Assembly: GCA_018333775.1 (NCBI GenBank)
Contig: JAGXSO010000136.1
Coordinates: 1 to 5,771, forward strand
Length of the DNA: 5,771 nucleotides
Direction: 5' to 3'
From: Truepera sp.
GTDB taxonomy: Bacteria > Deinococcota > Deinococci > Deinococcales > Trueperaceae
Position 1 is the first letter of the stretch. Every line of letters begins with the position of its first letter. Both the position numbers and the translations under genes were made by a program. The notes under the pieces were generated by a model. The model made no database searches and was not told the origin of the DNA. It saw only the letters and a program-made list of their open reading frames with translations. Positions 1 to 5,368 of this stretch are shown here, one piece after another.

Positions 1-147
1 CACCCGCGGGTCTGGTCGGAGTGCTTAAGGTGCCAGTTCTATGTGGGCTGCAACGAAAACGGTATGGTCAAACGCCTGCACGACGTGCCGATGCCGCAGA
101 ACCTGCCGGAGCCGCCACCAGCACAGGTGCCGCCCGGCATCCGCTAG
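1..147 (+). CDS. C-terminal end of an unidentified protein with a C-x2-C-x5-C motif (partial)
   Basis: The window opens inside a plus-strand reading frame that runs 48 codons to a TAG at 145-147. Its third positions are mostly G or C, like those of the neighbouring genes, so it is probably the true end of a gene whose start lies outside. The visible part has three cysteines spaced C-x2-C-x5-C (codons 8, 11 and 17), and the last 15 or so residues are proline-rich and probably disordered. This spacing resembles the C-terminal cysteines that help hold an iron-sulfur cluster in Cas4/RecB-like PD-(D/E)XK nucleases. It could equally be a zinc site, and nothing else visible supports a nuclease. I do not recognise the protein. 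The clpB promoter starts about 20 bp after the stop, so the two genes are probably separate transcription units. Confidence 0.6.
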   Translation, partial: HPRVWSECLRCQFYVGCNENGMVKRLHDVPMPQNLPEPPPAQVPPGIR

Positions 148-166
148 TGCTGATTGCCTAAATAAA

Positions 167-187
167 CTTGACAATGCCAGACTCAAG
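167..187. promoter_or_regulatory. HAIR operator (predicted HspR binding site) for clpB
   Basis: The sequence reads CTTGACA-N7-ACTCAAG. The known HspR-associated inverted repeat is CTTGAGT-N7-ACTCAAG, so 12 of 14 arm positions match, the right arm is exact and the 7-nt spacing is exact. One extra base pair (A166/T188) extends the symmetry. The two mismatches, at 172 and 173, are exactly the bases that turn the left arm into a perfect TTGACA -35 box. HspR is a MerR-family heat-shock repressor that controls clpB and dnaK operons in actinobacteria and Deinococcus. Bound here it would cover the -35 box and most of the spacer, blocking RNA polymerase. No hspR gene is in the window, so the regulator itself is inferred. 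Confidence 0.8.
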
Positions 188-196
188 TTAAATAAT
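168..196 (+). promoter_or_regulatory. clpB promoter, sigma-70/SigA type, predicted leaderless
   Basis: A perfect -35 TTGACA (168-173) is followed after 17 bp by AATAAT (191-196, five of six matches to TATAAT). Only 7 nt (197-203) separate this -10 from the ATG at 204, so transcription should begin at or within a base or two of the start codon. No Shine-Dalgarno-like GGAGG occurs before the ATG. Together these point to a leaderless mRNA. The promoter overlaps the HAIR operator, consistent with strong transcription once the repressor is released. Confidence 0.8.
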
Positions 197-203
197 AGTC
201 GCT

Positions 204-2783
204 ATGAATACCGAACGCCTTACCGAAACCGCCTTGCAGGCGGTAGCAACCGCCCAGCAGATCGCCCGGACGCGCCACCAGCAGACCCTGGTGCCGGCGC
301 ACCTAGCAGCGGCGCTGCTGGCTGACGATAGCGGGCCGGCGGCCACCTTGCTGACGCGCGCCGGAGGGAGCCTTAAGCAGGTCCAGGCCGCGCTCGAGGC
401 GGTGCTTAATAGGCTGCCCAAGGTCTCCGGGGCCGAGGGGCAGTACATGGCGCCTGAACTGGCCCGGGTCTTTGCTGAAGCCGAGAAGGTCGCACAAGCC
501 TGGGGCGACAGTTTCGTGGCGGCGGATGCGCTGCTGGTGGCCATCCGCACTGTCGGCGGCGAAGGGCTTAGCGCCCTGCCGGAGGCGGAGGCGCTCAAGC
601 GCGCCGCGCAGGAGATCCGCCAGGGGAGGACGGTGGACTCCAAGGCGGCCGAGACCACCTTTGAGGCGCTGGCGCGTTACGGCATCGATCTGACCCAGCA
701 GGCCCGTGACGGTAAGCTCGATCCGGTTATCGGCCGCGATGAGGAGATCCGCCGCGCCGTGCAGATCCTCTTACGCCGCACCAAGAATAACCCGGTCCTA
801 ATCGGCGAGCCGGGGGTCGGCAAGACCGCCATCGCCGAAGGGATCGCCCAGCGGATCGTCAATAAGGATGTGCCCGAAGGGCTACAGGGTAAGCGCTTAA
901 TCCAGCTCGATATGGGTAGCCTGTTGGCTGGGGCCAAGTATCGCGGCGAGTTCGAGGAGCGCCTCAAGGCGGTCATCAGCGAAACGGTGCAGAGCAAGGG
1001 GGCGGTCATCCTCTTTATGGACGAGCTGCACACCATCGTTGGGGCAGGAAAGGCCGAAGGGGCGGTCGATGCCGGAAATATGCTCAAGCCGCCTTTAGCG
1101 CGCGGCGAACTGCGCATGATCGGCGCTACCACCTTAAACGAGTACCGGCAGATCGAAAAAGATGCCGCCTTAGAGCGGCGCTTCCAGCCGATCTTGGTAA
1201 CTGAGCCAACGGTCGAGGAGACCATCTCGATCCTGCGCGGCATCAAGGAGAAGTACGAGGTACACCACGGGGTGCGCATCAGCGATCCGGCCCTGATTGA
1301 CGCCGCGGCGCTGTCGCACCGCTATGTGGCCGACCGCAAGCTCCCCGATAAGGCGATCGACTTAATCGATGAGGCGGCCAGCCGCATCCGGGTGCAGCTT
1401 GAGAGCATGCCCGAGGAGATCGACTCGCTACGGCGCCGCAAACTCCAGCTTGAGATCGAGCGGGAAGCGCTCAAAAAAGAGGACGACGCGGAGTCGGCTA
1501 ACCGCCTGCTGCGCCTCGAGGAGGAGCTGCGCGGCCTGGAAGACCGGATCACCCAGGCCCGTGCCGAGTGGGAGGCCGAGCGGGCCGTACTCGACGAACT
1601 GCGCAGCGCGCAAGCCAAGCTCGACTTGGTCAAGACCCAGATCGAGGCCGCCGAGCGCGATTACGACCTGAACAAGGCCGCCGAGCTGCGCTATGGGCAG
1701 TTACCCAAGCTCGAGCAGTCCATCCGCGAGCTATCCGCTCGGCTCGATCACGCCAGGTATGTGCGGCTCGAGGTCGGTGAGAACGAGGTGGCCGAGGTGA
1801 TCAGCCGCTGGACCAATATCCCGGTCGCCCGCCTGCTCGAGAGCGAGCGCGACAAGCTGCTGCGGCTCGAGGCCGAGCTGCACCGGCGCGTGGTCGGTCA
1901 GGACGAGGCGTTAACGGCTGTAGCGGACGCCATCCGCCGCAGCCGGGCCGGGCTGGCCGACCCCCGGCGGCCGATCGGCTCGTTTATCTTTTTAGGACCG
2001 ACCGGCGTGGGTAAGACCGAGACCGCCAAGGCGCTGGCCGAGCAGCTCTTCGACTCGGAGGAGGCCATGATCCGCCTCGATATGTCCGAGTACATGGAGA
2101 AGCACACCGTGGCGCGGCTGATCGGGGCGCCGCCGGGCTATATCGGCTACGACGAGGGAGGGCAGTTGACTGAGGCGGTCAGGCGCCGCCCCTATGCGGT
2201 GCTGCTCTTCGATGAGATCGAAAAGGCGCACCCGGACGTGTTCAACACCCTCTTGCAGCTCCTTGACGACGGCCGCTTGACCGATAGCCACGGGCGCACG
2301 GTGGACTTTCGCAACACCGTGGTGATTATGACCAGCAACATCGGCAGTCCGCAGATCCTGGAGGCCAGCCGCAGCGGCGCTGACTACGAGGCCATCAAGC
2401 GCACGGTCTTTGCCCTGTTGCAGCAGAGTTTTAGGCCGGAGTTCTTGAACCGCATCGACGACATTATCGTCTATCACGCTCTGGACCGCGAGCAGGTAAC
2501 CCGCATCGCCGAGATCCAGCTCGCCCGCTTGCAACAGCGCCTTAATGACCGCCGCATCACGCTGCGCCTGTCAAGCGCTGCGCTGGAGCACTTAGCGCGC
2601 CTCGGCTACGACCCGGCCTTCGGCGCCAGGCCCTTAAAGCGTGCCCTGACGCAGTACATCGAGACACCGCTGGCTAAGAAGATCATCGCCGGCGAGGTCC
2701 GCGAAGGCGATACGGTGCGGCTCGAGCCCGGCGCGGAGGGTTTCAGCTTCACGGTGGCGGTCGAGGCCGAGACGGTCAACTGA
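204..2783 (+). CDS. clpB: ATP-dependent disaggregase ClpB (Hsp100)
   Basis: ClpB is a cytoplasmic hexameric AAA+ unfoldase that works with DnaK/DnaJ/GrpE to pull polypeptides out of aggregates. At 859 residues it has the normal length. The domains in order are: N domain about 1-140; NBD1 with Walker A GEPGVGKT (201-208), pore-loop Y246, Walker B ending D273-E274 and arginine fingers R325/R326; a coiled-coil middle domain about 392-525, as expected for ClpB rather than ClpA; NBD2 with Walker A GPTGVGKT (598-605), pore loop GYIGY (645-649), Walker B ending D670-E671, R750 and sensor-2 GAR (807-809). There is no ClpP-docking IGL/IGF loop evident, which fits a disaggregase. The ATG at 204 gives the family's usual N-terminus (MNTERLTE) and sits 7 nt after the -10. 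The P297 in [12 protein letters not shown] is usually alanine in ClpBs I recall. Eleven or more TTA leucine codons occur. Regulation is probably by HspR. Confidence 0.98.
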   Translation: MNTERLTETALQAVATAQQIARTRHQQTLVPAHLAAALLADDSGPAATLLTRAGGSLKQVQAALEAVLNRLPKVSGAEGQYMAPELARVFAEAEKVAQAWGDSFVAADALLVAIRTVGGEGLSALPEAEALKRAAQEIRQGRTVDSKAAETTFEALARYGIDLTQQARDGKLDPVIGRDEEIRRAVQILLRRTKNNPVLIGEPGVGKTAIAEGIAQRIVNKDVPEGLQGKRLIQLDMGSLLAGAKYRGEFEERLKAVISETVQSKGAVILFMDELHTIVGAGKAEGAVDAGNMLKPPLARGELRMIGATTLNEYRQIEKDAALERRFQPILVTEPTVEETISILRGIKEKYEVHHGVRISDPALIDAAALSHRYVADRKLPDKAIDLIDEAASRIRVQLESMPEEIDSLRRRKLQLEIEREALKKEDDAESANRLLRLEEELRGLEDRITQARAEWEAERAVLDELRSAQAKLDLVKTQIEAAERDYDLNKAAELRYGQLPKLEQSIRELSARLDHARYVRLEVGENEVAEVISRWTNIPVARLLESERDKLLRLEAELHRRVVGQDEALTAVADAIRRSRAGLADPRRPIGSFIFLGPTGVGKTETAKALAEQLFDSEEAMIRLDMSEYMEKHTVARLIGAPPGYIGYDEGGQLTEAVRRRPYAVLLFDEIEKAHPDVFNTLLQLLDDGRLTDSHGRTVDFRNTVVIMTSNIGSPQILEASRSGADYEAIKRTVFALLQQSFRPEFLNRIDDIIVYHALDREQVTRIAEIQLARLQQRLNDRRITLRLSSAALEHLARLGYDPAFGARPLKRALTQYIETPLAKKIIAGEVREGDTVRLEPGAEGFSFTVAVEAETVN
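622..635 (+). promoter_or_regulatory. Predicted internal translation start of short ClpB (Shine-Dalgarno plus GTG, Val144)
   Basis: Inside clpB, AGGGGAGG at 622-629 lies just before an in-frame GTG at 633-635, codon 144. Spacing is 3 nt from GGAGG, or 6 nt from the AGGGG part. The site falls at the boundary between the N domain and NBD1, in the sequence QGRTVDS. ClpB of E. coli makes a short form lacking the N domain from an internal GTG at Val149. From memory, Thermus thermophilus does the same at the homologous valine of GRTV. Initiation here would give a protein of 716 residues with both ATPase domains intact. The first start has no Shine-Dalgarno, so the two forms would be initiated by different mechanisms. 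Confidence 0.6.
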
Positions 2784-2794
2784 TGGCCGTGGGA

Positions 2795-2823
2795 GCTTTA
2801 GAACGTTCCTGTTGCGCTGAAGC
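2795..2823 (+). other. Weak stem-loop after clpB, possible terminator or attenuator
   Basis: GCTTTAG (2795-2801) can pair with CTGAAGC (2817-2823) as seven pairs including one G-U. AAC (2802-2804) and GTT (2811-2813) can extend the stem, leaving a 3-nt bulge. No run of T follows, so it is not a standard Rho-independent terminator. It is the only notable secondary structure between the clpB stop and the vapB start, and could slow read-through into the toxin-antitoxin pair. It may also be chance. Confidence 0.25.
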
Positions 2824-2835
2824 CGGAGGATGGCC

Positions 2836-2866
2836 TTGTGCTAACATCGCAGTATAGAGTTATATT
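2836..2866 (+). promoter_or_regulatory. Candidate promoter of the vapBC pair
   Basis: The segment before vapB turns A+T-rich. TATATT (2861-2866) matches TATAAT at five of six positions. The nearest -35-like hexamer, TTGTGC (2836-2841), is 19 bp upstream, which is longer than ideal. A start near 2873 would give a leader of about 20 nt containing the ribosome binding site at 2883-2888, a sensible geometry. Weak partial symmetry around 2853-2874 could be an operator for VapB autoregulation, but the arms are poor. Confidence 0.4.
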
Positions 2867-2882
2867 CCTACTATCTGCGCTA

Positions 2883-2888
2883 GGGAGG
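2883..2888 (+). promoter_or_regulatory. Strong ribosome binding site of vapB
   Basis: GGGAGG ends 5 nt before the ATG at 2894. It is the only textbook Shine-Dalgarno before a first-gene start in this window and fixes the vapB start. It contrasts with the clpB, USP-fusion and TPR-like genes, which have none. Confidence 0.85.
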
Positions 2889-2893
2889 TTGCT

Positions 2894-3109
2894 ATGAAAG
2901 TGAGCGAGCGGGGACAGGTCACCATCCCCCAGGTGCTGCGTGAACAGTTCGGATTTTTACCCGAGACAGAAGTTGAGTTTGTAGCTCAAGATGGCGCGCT
3001 GCTGTTGATTAAGAAAGCCGGGGGCCGCCGAGCCGCGGTGGAGAGACTCTACGGCCAAAAGCGCTTTGAGAGCTCTACCGACGAGCTGATGAAGCTGCTC
3101 CGCGAATGA
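2894..3109 (+). CDS. vapB: AbrB/MazE/SpoVT-type antitoxin (VapB-like)
   Basis: A 71-residue protein. Residues 1-43 form a swapped-hairpin AbrB DNA-binding domain. The family signature is visible in SERGQVTIPQVLRE (4-17) followed by the strand-rich EVEFVAQDGALLLIKK. The charged, helical C-terminal tail (about 44-71) is where such antitoxins wrap the toxin and block its active site. Its role is to neutralise the downstream PIN toxin and, with it, to repress the pair's own promoter. The gene overlaps vapC by 4 bases (ATGA), so the two are translationally coupled. My hand count gives about 57% G+C (123 of 216), lower than the lines of clpB I sampled. This suggests separate acquisition, as is common for toxin-antitoxin modules. 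The symbol is a family-level assignment. Confidence 0.88.
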   Translation: MKVSERGQVTIPQVLREQFGFLPETEVEFVAQDGALLLIKKAGGRRAAVERLYGQKRFESSTDELMKLLRE

Positions 3110-3513
3110 GGCAGTGGCTGGTTGACACCAACGTGTTGCTTGATGTGATCGGCGCGGATACGGTGTTCGGAGAGCGCTCCAAGGCAGTGCTCTCGCGTTG
3201 TGCAGAACAGGGGGTGCTGGTAGTCAATCCCGTCATCTTGGCAGAAGTTGCAGCGCTGCTGGATTCTCTTGAAGAGCTCGAGGCGCTCCTGCCCGAGGCG
3301 CTATTCCGGCGCGATCCGATCCCGTTGGCCGCATCTTTTCTGGCGGGTCAAGCCTACCGGCGTTACAAGCGGCAGGGTGGCGCAAAGAGCCGGATGCTAG
3401 CGGACTTTTTGATTGGCGCGCACGCGGCGGTGACCGGCTTGGACCTCATCAGTCGCGATGAGGGTTATAGCGCCTACTTTACGCTTACCGTGCTCAACCC
3501 GGCGCGAGGCTAG
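3106..3513 (+). CDS. vapC: PIN-domain toxin, probable RNase (VapC-like)
   Basis: A 135-residue single-domain PIN protein, the normal length for VapC. The acidic residues expected to bind metal are all present: D7 in LVDTNVLLD, E47 in ILAEVAALL, D100 in LADFLIGAHA and D118 in LISRDEGY. VapC toxins are Mg2+-dependent ribonucleases that cut tRNA or rRNA and stop translation when the antitoxin is lost; the target cannot be read from sequence. The K-x-x-G-x6-LADFLIGAHA segment followed by SRDEGY is typical of the PilT/PIN toxin subgroup. The gene is intact with no frameshift, so the toxin is probably active. It has no ribosome binding site of its own. Its ATG overlaps the vapB TGA, which keeps synthesis tied to that of the antitoxin. 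Confidence 0.9.
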   Translation: MRQWLVDTNVLLDVIGADTVFGERSKAVLSRCAEQGVLVVNPVILAEVAALLDSLEELEALLPEALFRRDPIPLAASFLAGQAYRRYKRQGGAKSRMLADFLIGAHAAVTGLDLISRDEGYSAYFTLTVLNPARG

Positions 3514-3558
3514 GTCGTGTCGCTAGCACTGCGCCATCCCGAAACGAACGTGCCAGCT

Positions 3559-3586
3559 CGCCAGCACGGGCTTCGGTATGCTGGTG
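3559..3586. terminator. Possible bidirectional stem-loop between convergent genes
   Basis: CGCCAGCA (3559-3566) pairs with TGCTGGTG (3579-3586), eight pairs including one G-U. The loop contains a C-TTCG-G tetraloop element (3571-3576). It lies between the vapC stop (3513) and the USP-fusion stop (3606-3608), where a shared terminator would be expected. Neither side is followed by a clear T-tract, so the assignment rests on position and hairpin only. Nothing else is evident in the 92-bp gap. Confidence 0.35.
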
Positions 3587-3605
3587 CCGACATAGGCGGT
3601 CAAAT

Positions 3606-5297
3606 TTACGGACAGACCAACACCGGGCAGAGCTGCGCCCGCAATACCTCATCGACCGCGCTGGGCCTACCGAGCTGCCACAGGCTGCGCGAGCCATAAC
3701 CGCCCATCAGGATCAGGTCGGTCGGGTGCGCCGACGCTTCCTGCAGCAGCGCCTCTACTACCGGCCCATCGGCTTGAAGATAACGAGCAGTAACCCCGCG
3801 TGCGGTCAGATAACGCTCGGCCTGTGCCAACGTGTCGGCTGCCCCGCGCTCTTCCATCACGGTTAACACGCGCAGCTCGGCCTGCCAGCAGCGGGCCAGG
3901 TAGGCGCTGGCAAAGAGCGCCTCCTGGGCTTTGGGGCTGGCGTTGTAGGCCAAGAGTAGGTGATGTGGGTCGCTGGGCTTGCCGGTGGCGATTAGTAGCG
4001 GCTTGGGTGCGTTGTTAATGAGGCTGCGCAGGCCATGAGCCAGGCGCAATAGCGGCTGCGTGGGTGGCGGAAAGCTGAGGCTTAGCGTCACCAGGTCGGT
4101 ATAGCGGCTCCGGCGACTAATCGCCTCGGCCACGCTGCCGACCTCTAGCGCCAAAGTCCCGGGCAGCCCGGCCTCCTCACAGCGCCGGACAAACTCGGCC
4201 TGCAACGCGATGGTTGCCTCACTGGTCTTATCAGCCTCGCTGGCCACGGCGTGAAAGCCGTAAAGCCGACCCTGCTCACGCTGGGCAACCTTGATGGCTA
4301 GCTCGAGCGCCGTCCAGCCGAGGTCGCTGCCGCTGATCGCCACCATGATGTCACCAAACAGGTGCCGCGCTGGTGGCGATGGCTCTGATGGGGTTGCGGA
4401 CGGTGCGACGTTGCCGTTAATAGTCAGCGTGTCCAAGCTAACCCGCTCGATCTTGCCGGTGAGCTGCTCAACGAAGTCGCTTAACACCGTCTCGGTTGAG
4501 ACCTGCCAGCCCAGCCAGCGCTCGAGCGCTGCCCGGTGCTCGGCCAACCAGAGATAGAAGTCGGCCTCGGTGCGCTCGAAGTCGCGCAGCAGACCTAGCT
4601 CCCGCACCCGCCGGGCGATGGGCACAAAGACCGTGTCGTACCAGTGGGCTACCGCTTCGTCATAAGAGACGTCGCGCTTAAAGTCGAGGCCCATAAAGTA
4701 GCGGTGGACTTCGATATGCTCGAGCAAGACCGGATATTGACCCGGTGCGGTGAGGCGGAGATTAGCCTGGGGCCTAAGCTCGTCGAGCTGGGTGCGGGTC
4801 AAAAAGTCGGCGTATTCGGCCTTGAGGATTAAGTCGTCGGGTCTATCCTGCGGGCTTAGCGGGACTTTGGTCTTGACCTCGGTGACGTAGGCCTCAATCG
4901 TTTTGGCCCCTAACTGCCGGGCCACCGAGACGCGGTGGTTACCGTCCTTGACGAAGTAACCCTCACCGATCTGGTAGACCTCAATCGGTGGCAGGCCGCG
5001 CGACCCACCGACGGCCATCCGCACCTGGGCCCAACGTTGCAGATCATTATCAAACAGCGGCAAAAAATCGCGCGAGAAGTCGCGGTAGCGCCCTACGCTG
5101 CCGATAATTTTATCGAGCGGTATCTCCTGCCGCCCGCGGTCGCGCTCAGTGGTAGCGCGCAGCTTCCGGCGTACCTCCTCGTAAGAGAAGAGCTGCTGCT
5201 CACTCCGGGTGAGTAACCCCAGCAGTGCGGCGATGGCCGCCTTGCGGCGGGCCCGGTGAAAGTCTTCAATAGCTTCGCTAAGGCCAACCAGCGCCAC
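3606..5297 (-). CDS. ParB/sulfiredoxin-like domain fused to two universal stress protein domains
   Basis: A 563-residue, apparently cytoplasmic protein with no signal peptide or membrane segment. Residues 1-50 are helical and charged. About 57-145 is a ParB/Srx-fold module, with IPLDKIIGSVGRYRDF, PPIEVYQIGEGYFVKDG and the box DGNHRVSVARQLG (118-130), comparable to the phosphate-binding box of ParB CTPases. About 150-275 is a conserved-looking helical extension (HRYFMG, YDEAVAHWYDTV). A Pro/Ser/Ala linker (about 296-310) leads to USP domain 1 (about 312-440) and USP domain 2 (about 445-563). Domain 2 keeps part of the ATP motif G-x2-G-x9-G-S at 532-546, but the third Gly is Pro545. The usual Asp of strand 1 is Ser322 in domain 1 and Asn452 in domain 2. 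I recall similar fusions in Chloroflexota annotated only as universal stress proteins. The function is unknown; nucleotide sensing is inferred. The start is GTG, as no ATG/GTG/TTG precedes it nearby in frame, and no Shine-Dalgarno is seen. Confidence 0.88.
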   Translation of the reverse strand: MALVGLSEAIEDFHRARRKAAIAALLGLLTRSEQQLFSYEEVRRKLRATTERDRGRQEIPLDKIIGSVGRYRDFSRDFLPLFDNDLQRWAQVRMAVGGSRGLPPIEVYQIGEGYFVKDGNHRVSVARQLGAKTIEAYVTEVKTKVPLSPQDRPDDLILKAEYADFLTRTQLDELRPQANLRLTAPGQYPVLLEHIEVHRYFMGLDFKRDVSYDEAVAHWYDTVFVPIARRVRELGLLRDFERTEADFYLWLAEHRAALERWLGWQVSTETVLSDFVEQLTGKIERVSLDTLTINGNVAPSATPSEPSPPARHLFGDIMVAISGSDLGWTALELAIKVAQREQGRLYGFHAVASEADKTSEATIALQAEFVRRCEEAGLPGTLALEVGSVAEAISRRSRYTDLVTLSLSFPPPTQPLLRLAHGLRSLINNAPKPLLIATGKPSDPHHLLLAYNASPKAQEALFASAYLARCWQAELRVLTVMEERGAADTLAQAERYLTARGVTARYLQADGPVVEALLQEASAHPTDLILMGGYGSRSLWQLGRPSAVDEVLRAQLCPVLVCP

Positions 5298-5303
5298 CCC
5301 GCT

Positions 5304-5312
5304 ACGATACCA
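5304..5312 (-). promoter_or_regulatory. Extended -10 promoter of the USP-fusion gene, predicted leaderless
   Basis: On the minus strand TGG-TATCGT (5312 to 5304) fits the extended -10 form TGn-TAnnnT. It is separated from the GTG start (5297-5295) by only 6 nt. No Shine-Dalgarno fits in that gap, so transcription probably starts at the GTG. No convincing -35 lies 16-18 bp upstream; a G-rich run occupies the spacer instead. Confidence 0.55.
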
Positions 5313-5324
5313 CCACCTACCACC
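5310..5324 (-). other. G-rich tract with two-tetrad quadruplex potential
   Basis: Five GG pairs spaced by 1-2 nt (GGTGGTAGGTGGTGG on the minus strand) lie directly upstream of, and touching, the USP-fusion -10 element. Four GG runs with such short loops are the minimum for a two-layer G-quadruplex on the non-template strand. Two-layer structures are usually weak, so a structural role is a suggestion only. Confidence 0.4.
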
Positions 5325-5353
5325 AAAGCGGTCGCCAGCAGTTGTGGACGGAA

Positions 5354-5362
5354 TGTTATGCT
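5354..5362 (+). promoter_or_regulatory. Extended -10 promoter of the TPR-like gene, predicted leaderless
   Basis: TGT-TATGCT fits TGn-TAnnnT and ends 6 nt before the ATG at 5369, the same geometry as the opposing USP-fusion promoter. The 6-nt gap CTAGCC has no Shine-Dalgarno character, and the nearest purine-rich stretch (around 5346-5353) is too far away to serve as one. No clear -35 is seen at 17 bp. Confidence 0.55.
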
Positions 5363-5368
5363 CTAGCC

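Noticed and set aside
41..325. Plus-strand open frame overlapping the end of the first gene and the start of clpB
   Set aside because: It reads through the clpB promoter and start in another frame, and its product is low-complexity with arginine and cysteine clusters and no domain.
435..449. Second internal start in clpB: GAGGGG before ATG (Met82)
   Set aside because: It would begin in the middle of the N domain and leave a broken fold; no family precedent, unlike Val144.
677..1279. Long antisense open frame inside clpB, with others at 188-658, 1322-1633 and 1992-2534 on the minus strand
   Set aside because: They lie wholly opposite a certain gene, have no recognisable motifs and are expected from G/C-rich third positions.
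2801..2808. Palindrome GAACGTTC after clpB as an SOS (LexA) box
   Set aside because: Gram-positive-type LexA boxes have GAAC and GTTC separated by four bases; here there is no spacer, and an 8-bp palindrome is likely by chance.
2853..2874. Inverted repeat as a VapB operator (ATAG ... CTAT)
   Set aside because: Only four bases per arm pair without an indel, so it is too weak to call, though an operator is expected here.
4935..5216. Plus-strand open frames opposite the USP-fusion gene (also 4291-4557 and 4644-4832)
   Set aside because: They are shadows of a well-supported minus-strand gene, with no motif or binding site to support them.
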